The notes under the pieces: model-generated
The model's input: the letters and a program-made list of their open reading frames with translations, nothing else
Database searches by the model: none
What the model was told of the DNA's origin: nothing
Part shown: positions 1 through 6,095 of the stretch, piece by piece
Layout of the letters: every line of letters starts with the position of its first letter
Position numbering within the stretch: position 1 is the stretch's first letter
NCBI GenBank assembly: GCA_015494645.1
Contig: WGAU01000057.1
Span: 1 to 8,952 of the forward strand
DNA length: 8,952 nucleotides
Direction of reading: 5' to 3'
Origin: Aquificota bacterium
GTDB lineage: Bacteria > Thermosulfidibacterota > Thermosulfidibacteria > Thermosulfidibacterales > Thermosulfidibacteraceae
Position numbers and translations under genes: made by a program

Positions 1-618
1 GTGTCGGTTACAATACTTCTAATATCCGGTTTTGCCCTAAAGTACTACTACACCCCATTTGGCAAAATTATCATTACCCTGAGCGGTGGTTTTGAAGCCA
101 GAGGATTGGTCCACAGGTTCGGCGCAATTCTTCTTTCTTTTGTTACTATATATCACCTTCTTTACATTCTCTTTACCCGCAGAGGGCATGAACAATTCAT
201 GGAGATGTTACCTACAAAGAAGGATTTTGAAGACTTCAAACTGTCTTTGCTTTATAAATTGAGAGCCACTCAACAACAGCCTAAGTTCGGCAGATTCAAT
301 TACAGACAAAAACTTCAGTACTGGTTAGTCGCAGGTGGTGTTATAAGCATGCAAATCACAGGATATATGCTTTGGTTCCACAATCAAAGTATAGCTGTTT
401 TATCAAAGAAGATACTAGACGTAGTTTATATCTTCCACAGCTACGAAGCCATGCTGGTGTTTGTGGTCATCGTTCTATGGCATTTGTACGACATGCATCT
501 TAGAGAACATTTTCCCATGGATCCTGTGTGGATTACAGGGAAGATAAGCATAGAGAGGCTTAAAAAAGAACACCCATTGGAATACGAAAGGTTCTTTGGA
601 AAGGAGGAAGAAGAATGA
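1..618 (+). CDS. FdnI-like diheme membrane cytochrome b subunit, 5'-truncated
   Basis: This is the C-terminal part of an integral membrane cytochrome b of the formate dehydrogenase gamma/FdnI-like type, which passes electrons between the quinone pool and a periplasmic partner. The frame is open from base 1. Alignment with the paralogue at 1661-2641 shows that the first visible residues fall inside transmembrane helix 1, so the GTG at base 1 is almost certainly not the start. Remaining helices lie at about residues 36-58, 106-124 and 147-163 of the visible part. Candidate heme-b ligands are His38 (in LVHRFG), His52, His146 (in FHSYEA) and His161 (in LWHLYD). The tail carries FPMDP, TGKIS and EHPLEYE, all shared with the paralogue. 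It overlaps the downstream nine-heme cytochrome gene by 4 bp (ATGA), so the two are translationally coupled. The family call is firm; substrate and direction of electron flow are unknown. Confidence 0.88.
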   Translation: MSVTILLISGFALKYYYTPFGKIIITLSGGFEARGLVHRFGAILLSFVTIYHLLYILFTRRGHEQFMEMLPTKKDFEDFKLSLLYKLRATQQQPKFGRFNYRQKLQYWLVAGGVISMQITGYMLWFHNQSIAVLSKKILDVVYIFHSYEAMLVFVVIVLWHLYDMHLREHFPMDPVWITGKISIERLKKEHPLEYERFFGKEEEE

Positions 619-1658
619 GAACGCTTAGCCTTCTCCTTGTGCTTGTTCTATTTATCTTTTCTGTTCCCCAATCAGCCCCTATACGCAAGTGCATAATATG
701 CCATCAGAAGCCCGGGCTTAAGAAAGTACTACCCACAGGAGAAGAAATTTCAGTATACGTTAACAAAAAGGAGCTTAGGCATTCTGTGCACAGAAGACTA
801 AAATGCCAAGATTGTCATATAGATGTTACTATCATACCACACAAAGGTTTAAAAATAGGAAAGGTACACTGTGAGAGATGTCATTACCATGGCGCTCCAC
901 CTGAAGTTCCTCAGCCCGACGAGATCTACCTCAAATACTGGAACAGCGTACATGGAGAAAAGGTCAAAGCAGGAAATCCCAAGGCTCCCTGGTGTCAGGA
1001 CTGCCACGGAGGACATAATGTTCTTCCTGCCAAGAACATGGCCTCAACTGTGTACAAAAAGAACATTCCCAAAACATGCGGGAAATGTCATAAAAAAGCC
1101 TATGAAGAGTATAAAGATTCCGTTCATGGTGTGGCCCTTCTGAAGAAAGGAATTCTTGATGTTCCTGTTTGCACCGATTGCCATGGAAAACACGATGTTT
1201 ATTCTCCTGGAAAGCCTATATCCAAGGTTAACCCTAAAAAAGTGCCTGAAACTTGCGCTAAATGCCACGCAGACCAAACTCTTATGAGAAGGTTCAACTT
1301 GCCTGTTGATCCTGCTTACACTTATATGAAAAACTTTCATGGTGTAGCTCTGAAATTTGGAGAGCTCAGGGCAGCCAACTGTTCAAGCTGCCACGGTATT
1401 CACAACATAAGGGCTCCCGAAGATCCTCTATCCACTGTTAACAAAAGAAACATTCCCAAGACATGTGGTAAGTGCCATCCCGGAGCCAACGAGAATTTTG
1501 CAAAGGGTAAGTTCCATATTGACCCTCACAAGAAAGAGTCAGGTATCTTATACTACGTTACTAAGTTCTTTATAATCCTTACCGCAGGTACTATGACGGT
1601 ATTGTTTATCCACATTTTCCTTGACCTCTACAGCAAACTTAAGAGGAAGGAGGTATAA
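615..1658 (+). CDS. Membrane-anchored nonaheme cytochrome c
   Basis: A 347-residue secreted c-type cytochrome. Residues 1-21 are a hydrophobic signal peptide (cleavage near Ala21). Nine CXXCH heme-binding motifs follow, starting at residues 26, 64, 86, 127, 155, 186, 214, 256 and 284. A single C-terminal membrane helix (about 312-336) ends in a Lys/Arg-rich tail, so the heme domain should sit outside the cytoplasmic membrane, anchored at its C-terminus. The hemes from residue 110 onward fall into three repeated modules: (S)xHG, then CxxCHGxH, then P, then (I/V)PxTCxKCH, at about 110-159, 169-218 and 240-288. His residues in the xHG elements are plausible distal ligands. The start is set by AAGGAGG at 601-607 and the ATGA overlap with the upstream cytochrome b. 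It most likely takes electrons from, or gives them to, the adjacent b subunits. The exact family and terminal partner are not recognised. Confidence 0.9.
   Translation: MRTLSLLLVLVLFIFSVPQSAPIRKCIICHQKPGLKKVLPTGEEISVYVNKKELRHSVHRRLKCQDCHIDVTIIPHKGLKIGKVHCERCHYHGAPPEVPQPDEIYLKYWNSVHGEKVKAGNPKAPWCQDCHGGHNVLPAKNMASTVYKKNIPKTCGKCHKKAYEEYKDSVHGVALLKKGILDVPVCTDCHGKHDVYSPGKPISKVNPKKVPETCAKCHADQTLMRRFNLPVDPAYTYMKNFHGVALKFGELRAANCSSCHGIHNIRAPEDPLSTVNKRNIPKTCGKCHPGANENFAKGKFHIDPHKKESGILYYVTKFFIILTAGTMTVLFIHIFLDLYSKLKRKEV
1647..1654 (+). promoter_or_regulatory. Strong Shine-Dalgarno site for second cytochrome b
   Basis: AAGGAGGT lies 6 nt before the ATG at 1661 and overlaps the last codons of the upstream cytochrome gene. 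It supports the long start of the following gene, including its unusual soluble N-terminal extension. Confidence 0.85.
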
Positions 1659-1660
1659 GT

Positions 1661-2641
1661 ATGGCTTCCCTTGATCAGATACGCGAGATTGTTGAAAGAC
1701 AAGTTAGAGAAAGAGTGTACGAAGAGATAAAGGATTCAATAAAGGATCTTTCCGACGAAAAAAGAGAGAAAATAATCAGCGATCTTGAGAACCTGACAAC
1801 AGCCGCTTTTGATGTCGTGGCAAAAGAAAAGTTAGAATCATCCATAAAAGAACTGGAAGACTTTGTCCTTAAAGAGATTAGACGCATAATTAAGGAAGAG
1901 AAAAAGAAGGAAGTCAAGTACTTTGAGAGATTCAGTATATGGGTTAGAATTCAGCACGCTATACTCGCTACCAGCGTTATCATACTTATGATTACTGGAC
2001 TACCTTTGAAGTTCCATGACGTTGGTATTTCTGGAAAGATACTTTCTCTCTTAGGAGGGGTAGAAAACAGCAGATTACTACACAGGATAGGTGCCTCTGG
2101 CTTAATCTTTGTTTCTATATTTCACATTTTTTACATCATATTTACTAAAGATGGTCGCTATAACTTCAAGAAACTAATTCCTACGCCAAAAGATGCCAAA
2201 GATGTTGTCCAGATGATAAAGTACTACCTTGGTAAAACAGAGGAAAAGCCTAAGTTTGATAGATTCAGCTACATAGAGAAATTTGATTATTGGGCAGTGT
2301 ACTGGGGTTGCTTTATAATGATAGGCTCTGGTCTTATCCTGTGGTTTCCCGAAAAAGCTATGAAATTCCTACCAAAATACTTTACCGACATTGCCCATAT
2401 AGCCCACAGCGACGAAGCATTACTTGCCACTTTGGCAATTGTATGCTGGCATTTTTATAATGCTCATCTCAATCCTTCAAAATTCCCTATGAATCCCGTG
2501 ATATTTACAGGTAAGATATCGGAGGAGGAGATGATAGAAGAACATCCTCTTGAGTACGAAGAGATTATGAAAAAGAAACTCCAAACTCAGGAAAGCTCTG
2601 AAAGAACTGGGGAGGAGAAGCATGGAGAAGTCAGCGCTTAG
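1661..2641 (+). CDS. FdnI-like diheme membrane cytochrome b with N-terminal helical extension
   Basis: A 326-residue paralogue of the truncated gene at the window start. Residues 1-90 are soluble, highly charged and predicted by eye to be helical or coiled-coil, with no cysteines and no recognised domain. The membrane core has four helices at about 95-113, 140-162, 207-228 and 251-267. Candidate heme ligands are His99 (RIQHAI), His141 (LLHRIG), His155, His249 (AHSDEA) and His264 (CWHFYN). This matches the one-His-per-helix arrangement of FdnI-type subunits, which bind two b hemes across the membrane and react with quinone. FPMNP, FTGKIS and EHPLEYE close the domain, as in the paralogue. A strong ribosome site 6 nt upstream and the 2-nt gap after the previous gene support this start. 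The tail overlaps the next gene by 20 bp. Partners are most likely the two flanking multiheme cytochromes; the quinone type and reaction are not determined. Confidence 0.88.
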   Translation: MASLDQIREIVERQVRERVYEEIKDSIKDLSDEKREKIISDLENLTTAAFDVVAKEKLESSIKELEDFVLKEIRRIIKEEKKKEVKYFERFSIWVRIQHAILATSVIILMITGLPLKFHDVGISGKILSLLGGVENSRLLHRIGASGLIFVSIFHIFYIIFTKDGRYNFKKLIPTPKDAKDVVQMIKYYLGKTEEKPKFDRFSYIEKFDYWAVYWGCFIMIGSGLILWFPEKAMKFLPKYFTDIAHIAHSDEALLATLAIVCWHFYNAHLNPSKFPMNPVIFTGKISEEEMIEEHPLEYEEIMKKKLQTQESSERTGEEKHGEVSA

Positions 2642-4628
2642 AAGAAGGAGAAAAAGGGACCTTTTTACTCTTTTCACTGGAGCTGCTTTCATAGGTTTCA
2701 TTATTTTCTTTGTTGTTATTTACTCTAAATCTAAAAACTCTGAATTCTGCTTGAGCTGTCACTATGAAAGGCCTTACTATGAAAACTGGAAGACTTCCGA
2801 CCATAATTTTGTTGAGTGTCATAAATGCCATCTGGACATTCCCTTCAAGATGCCCTTCATAACCATAAAATACAATTTGGGTCTTTACGATATGTATCCA
2901 AGATCCAATGTGCCTTCCTCAGCTTGTCTCCAGCCTGGCTGTCATGATAAGAAAAAGCTCTTTTCTGAAAAACTGGCGGTTAAAGACCGGCCTGTATTCA
3001 ACCACAAGCAACATCTCTCTGGCCCACTGAGAGGAGTTGAGCTCAGATGTTCAAGTTGCCATTCCCATATTGTTCAGGGAGAAAAGCACGTAACTGTTGA
3101 AAAATCCGTGTGCTTCATATGCCATTTCATGGGAGCAGGGAAAGGACAGTCTATAACTGGCTGTCCATCCTGTCACGGGACTCCAAAGAAAGTGGTGGAA
3201 CACCATGGCTTCAGGTTCAGTCATCAGGAGTATTTGAGGATCGGCGTTTCCTGTGACCAGTGTCACATTGAGATTGTAAAAGGAACAGGTGCTGTTGAGG
3301 AGAAGAAGTGCCGCCAATGCCATGTTATGAGAAAGAAACCTAACAACCCTAAAGTAGTTCATGATATTCATGTAAAACAGGAAGGTATTGATTGTTACAT
3401 ATGTCATTCTCCAATTGAGCATGGCAATGTGAAACTCGTTAAGACCTTCAGAGTTACTTGCAAAGACTGTCACGAGAATCTGCACACCATGCAAAAAGCT
3501 ATGTACATGGGAGTTGGTGGTCAGGGAGTTGGAGATCTACCCAGCAGGATGTTTGCGGCTCAGGTTACATGTGAAGGGTGCCACATCAAAGAGAACATTA
3601 TAGGATACGGTAAAGAGACCACAAAATACGCTTCTGGAGCCTCCTGTGTGGCCTGCCACGAGGAAGGATACGACAAGATGTTGGATGATTGGAAGAAAAA
3701 TCTGTCAGCACTTGTAAAGTATGTTGGCAAAAGAGTTAAGACCGCAAAAAGCTTGTTAGAAAACTCAAAAAATGAAGCTTTGAAGAAAGACTATGCTCTG
3801 GCTGAACATAACTACAACTTTGTTAAGGCTGCAAATGGCGTGCACAACGTAGAGTATGCGGTTAAGTTGCTCAAGGTGGCTGTTGATCATCTGGACAATA
3901 TGAACAAGAAACTGGGCAAAGGAACTCCTGCAAGGCCTAAAATAATAGCAACTCCCGATGGTTACTGCACCACCATGTGTCACGCCCGCCTTGGTATGCC
4001 AGAAGAGCTACTGTTCAAAGAAAAATTGGTTTTTCCTCACCAAATACATGTAGGAAAGAGTAACATTCCTTGCATGAAATGCCATTCGGTTGAAAGACAC
4101 GGAGTAACTTTGCTCAAAGAATCAGACTGTCTGAAATGTCATCACCAGATGGAGGATGCTTCAGAAAAATGTGTAAAATGCCATTCTTTAGAGAGAAACT
4201 TCTACGTAGCATCTGTTAAAGGTTTCGGTAAAGGTGAGCCAAATCCCATGGTTTCAGACGTTTCCTGTACCGATTGTCACGATGTTACTGAAACGGTCTC
4301 GGTTAAATACGATGAAGTAAAGAAAAACTGCATAGAATGCCACGATGGAGACACCTCATACGGGGAAGTTTTAGACGAGTGGAAGGATCAGGTAAATGAA
4401 CTGGCTAACAAAGCTAAAGATATATATAGAAAGGCCACCGCTCTGCTACAGGAAAAGAAAGTTCCCAAGGATAAAGAAGCACTTATTAGACAACACTACG
4501 CTGTTATTCTGTCTGTAAAGAAACTATTCAAAAACCCACTGGTGGCCATACACAATCCCGACTACGCCCAGTCCATAGTTGAAAAAGCCGAAGAGCACTA
4601 TCAAGCCTTGCTTGGAGTGGTCAAGTAA
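2622..4628 (+). CDS. Large NapC/NrfH-anchored multiheme cytochrome c, up to 18 hemes
   Basis: A 668-residue c-type cytochrome. An Arg/Lys-rich start (residues 7-12) and one membrane helix (about 15-36) form an uncleaved anchor that places the rest outside. The first motif pair (CLSCH at 43, CHKCH at 66, with a conserved SDH between) resembles the NapC/NirT/NrfH quinol-dehydrogenase start. There are 16 CXXCH motifs, at residues 43, 66, 143, 164, 181, 211, 230, 258, 280, 317, 342, 484, 503, 517, 549 and 570. It also has a CX4CH (CLQPGCH, 102) and a CX3CH (CTTMCH, 449). Roughly residues 100-430 and 447-668 look like two diverged copies, each ending in a heme-free helical segment (about 347-432 and 583-668) that contains HNxxYA. 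The start is set by a GGAGG about 7 nt upstream, inside the end of the preceding gene. No CXXCK active-site motif is present, so an electron-transfer role is more likely than NrfA-type catalysis. Exact function is unknown. Confidence 0.9.
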   Translation: MEKSALRRRRKRDLFTLFTGAAFIGFIIFFVVIYSKSKNSEFCLSCHYERPYYENWKTSDHNFVECHKCHLDIPFKMPFITIKYNLGLYDMYPRSNVPSSACLQPGCHDKKKLFSEKLAVKDRPVFNHKQHLSGPLRGVELRCSSCHSHIVQGEKHVTVEKSVCFICHFMGAGKGQSITGCPSCHGTPKKVVEHHGFRFSHQEYLRIGVSCDQCHIEIVKGTGAVEEKKCRQCHVMRKKPNNPKVVHDIHVKQEGIDCYICHSPIEHGNVKLVKTFRVTCKDCHENLHTMQKAMYMGVGGQGVGDLPSRMFAAQVTCEGCHIKENIIGYGKETTKYASGASCVACHEEGYDKMLDDWKKNLSALVKYVGKRVKTAKSLLENSKNEALKKDYALAEHNYNFVKAANGVHNVEYAVKLLKVAVDHLDNMNKKLGKGTPARPKIIATPDGYCTTMCHARLGMPEELLFKEKLVFPHQIHVGKSNIPCMKCHSVERHGVTLLKESDCLKCHHQMEDASEKCVKCHSLERNFYVASVKGFGKGEPNPMVSDVSCTDCHDVTETVSVKYDEVKKNCIECHDGDTSYGEVLDEWKDQVNELANKAKDIYRKATALLQEKKVPKDKEALIRQHYAVILSVKKLFKNPLVAIHNPDYAQSIVEKAEEHYQALLGVVK

Positions 4629-4635
4629 ATTAGAC

Positions 4636-4670
4636 AAGCCCAAGGGGAATATCCCCTTGGGCTTTATTTT
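4636..4670 (+). terminator. Rho-independent terminator of the cytochrome operon
   Basis: A perfect 13-bp inverted repeat (4636-4648 with 4652-4664, ATA loop) starts 7 nt after the stop codon and is followed by TATTTT. The stem is GC-rich at its centre. It lies between two convergent genes and could also act on minus-strand transcripts of thiDN, although the T-tract on that side is weak. Confidence 0.92.
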
Positions 4671-4673
4671 ACA

Positions 4674-5993
4674 TCAAAAGAAAATCTTAGAAATTGCATA
4701 GATTTTTTCCACGACTTCCAAACTGTCCCTGCCCAGAACCCTTATCATAGGTTCTTTGCCCACATCCCCGCAATCGTATATTATGTCTGGCACACGCCCT
4801 ATCCTCTTTATGGCTACCTCAGTGCCCCAGTCCAAGGTGTTTCCTTCCTTTGATTTTATATCCTCTGGCTCCTCCTTCCGGCTAAAGTATGATACGCAGA
4901 AGCTTCCCTTCAGCTTTTCTATCCACTCGTCCCTGTATTTTATATTCATACAGGCCCTTACCGATGGATCAAAACGAGAGGCAGTTAAAATAATTCTTGC
5001 CACATGGCTTGATGCTCCAAACTCTGGGGGGGAAAGCGTAGCTATGCTGTTTTTAACCCTCACAATCCGTCCCGGAAAAGCGGCTACATCCTTTACGATT
5101 TTAGGGAAAGGAAGAGCCTCACCCAAGTTGGACTGAACCTCTGGTATAAGCAGGTGTATGTTGGGGATTATTTTGAGCTTTTCGTAAGCGGATTGGAGCC
5201 TTTGCAACACCTGAAGTTTCAACCCATTTCTTGAAAAGGTTTCAGGTTGTACAGGCAGCAACCCACTACCTACAGGAACAGCTTCTTTCAAACAACTAAC
5301 CACAAATGCACGAGCCTTTTTGTAAGCTTGAACAGCGTCCTTCTCCGACAACCAGAAGTAAATTAAGGCACTTGAGAATGCACATCCCGTTCCGTGGGTT
5401 CCCTGAGGTATCTTTAATTTTTGATACTCAAAGGAAATGATCTTTTCTCCTACAGCTATGAAGTCTTTTGCTATAGTCTCGGATTCATCCGCTCCCGTAA
5501 CTATAATTGTAGCCTTTACTCCTTTTTTTCTCAGTATCCCAATCCCTTCTTTAATGTTATCCGTCTGAGTAAGACTTCTCAATTCCTTGGTGTTGGGAGT
5601 TAGAAAAGTAGCTACACTCAAAAGGGGTAGCATATCTTCAAGATCCGCTTGGGTAAGGATCTTTCCAGAGGTGGATTTTAATACGGGATCAACTACAATT
5701 GGTAGCTGGCTTCCTTTGAATATCTCTGCCATAGGACTGGCCAACTTAGGATTGGCAAGCATACCAATTTTCACACCATCCACTTTTATATCCTCAAGGA
5801 CAGCTTTTATCTGCGCTGTAACAGTTTCTACATCTACCGGATGAACCTTTATGACTCCCTTTGTGTTTTGCACAGTTAGGGAAGTGGGAATGGCCATGCC
5901 ATAAGCTCCCAGGGCAGTGAAAACCTTAAGATCCATCTGAATTCCAGCACCACCTGATGGATCAGATCCCGCTATACTGAGTAATTTAACCAT
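4674..5993 (-). CDS. thiDN: Bifunctional HMP/HMP-phosphate kinase-thiamin phosphate synthase fusion (ThiD-ThiN)
   Basis: A 439-residue cytosolic thiamin-biosynthesis enzyme. Residues 1-255 are a ThiD ribokinase-fold domain: substrate loop GSDPSGGAGIQ (9-19), VDPV (101-104), and the ATP/anion-hole motif GTHGTGC (198-204) with the conserved Cys204. This domain phosphorylates hydroxymethylpyrimidine and then its monophosphate. Residues about 265-435 are a ThiN domain, with PNIHLLIPEVQSNLGEA (277-293), FPGRIVR (306-312), FGASSHVAR (325-333) and RACMNIKY (346-353). ThiN is the non-ThiE thiamin phosphate synthase that joins HMP-PP to thiazole phosphate; conserved His330 and Arg346 are likely catalytic. 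The length and order match archaeal and Thermotoga ThiDN. There is no clear ribosome site before the ATG, and the nearest in-frame upstream TTG is followed by a stop, so this ATG is the only reasonable start. No TPP riboswitch is visible upstream. It is convergent with the cytochrome operon and apparently monocistronic. Confidence 0.94.
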   Translation of the reverse strand: MVKLLSIAGSDPSGGAGIQMDLKVFTALGAYGMAIPTSLTVQNTKGVIKVHPVDVETVTAQIKAVLEDIKVDGVKIGMLANPKLASPMAEIFKGSQLPIVVDPVLKSTSGKILTQADLEDMLPLLSVATFLTPNTKELRSLTQTDNIKEGIGILRKKGVKATIIVTGADESETIAKDFIAVGEKIISFEYQKLKIPQGTHGTGCAFSSALIYFWLSEKDAVQAYKKARAFVVSCLKEAVPVGSGLLPVQPETFSRNGLKLQVLQRLQSAYEKLKIIPNIHLLIPEVQSNLGEALPFPKIVKDVAAFPGRIVRVKNSIATLSPPEFGASSHVARIILTASRFDPSVRACMNIKYRDEWIEKLKGSFCVSYFSRKEEPEDIKSKEGNTLDWGTEVAIKRIGRVPDIIYDCGDVGKEPMIRVLGRDSLEVVEKIYAISKIFF

Positions 5994-6002
5994 GCCATCT
6001 TT

Positions 6003-6008
6003 TCTATA
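6003..6008 (-). promoter_or_regulatory. Candidate -10 element for thiDN (leaderless geometry)
   Basis: On the minus strand TATAGA stands 9 nt before the thiDN ATG, so transcription would begin only a few bases before the start codon. A -35-like TTTACT (6024-6029) is 15 nt upstream, which is short and weak. No Shine-Dalgarno-like sequence lies between. This is inference from sequence alone. Confidence 0.4.
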
Positions 6009-6076
6009 CCAAGGAGCTGTTCAAGTAAATGGTCAAATTATGGCACGCTCTTTGCTAATCTGAATGGGTGCAAAAA

Positions 6077-6093
6077 TTTCACTGGAGGTGAAA
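6077..6093 (+). promoter_or_regulatory. Shine-Dalgarno site within a small hairpin
   Basis: GGAGGTG (6084-6090) lies 5 nt before the ATG at 6096 and fixes that start. It sits in a possible hairpin: TTTCAC (6077-6082) can pair with GTGAAA (6088-6093) around a TGGAG loop, placing part of the ribosome site in the stem. A 6-bp AT-rich stem is weak, so any control of translation is speculative. Confidence 0.5.
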
Positions 6094-6095
6094 CG

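Noticed and set aside
1..3. GTG at base 1 as the true start of the first cytochrome b
   Set aside because: Alignment with the paralogue at 1661-2641 puts this codon in the middle of transmembrane helix 1, so the gene continues upstream of the window.
871..1340. Overlapping small open frames within the nine-heme cytochrome gene
   Set aside because: Out-of-frame shadows of a gene with nine intact CXXCH motifs; no ribosome site or conserved motif supports them.
1060..1480. DNA direct repeats as a possible mobile or CRISPR-like repeat
   Set aside because: The similarity is confined to codons for repeated heme modules and diverges at third positions, so it reflects protein repeats.
3051..3494. 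147-codon minus-strand open frame inside the large cytochrome gene
   Set aside because: It lies antisense to a heme-motif-rich gene; the Cys/His codon pattern on the plus strand produces an open complementary frame. It has no recognisable domain.
2622..4628. Nitrite reductase (NrfA) or hydroxylamine oxidoreductase assignment for the large cytochrome
   Set aside because: No CXXCK or P460-type catalytic heme motif is present and the heme count is far higher; only the helical HNxxYA segments resemble those families.
5994..6095. TPP riboswitch upstream of thiDN
   Set aside because: Neither strand shows the CUGAGA and GAUAAUGCCAGC-type conserved segments, and the candidate promoter lies too close to the ATG to leave room for an aptamer.
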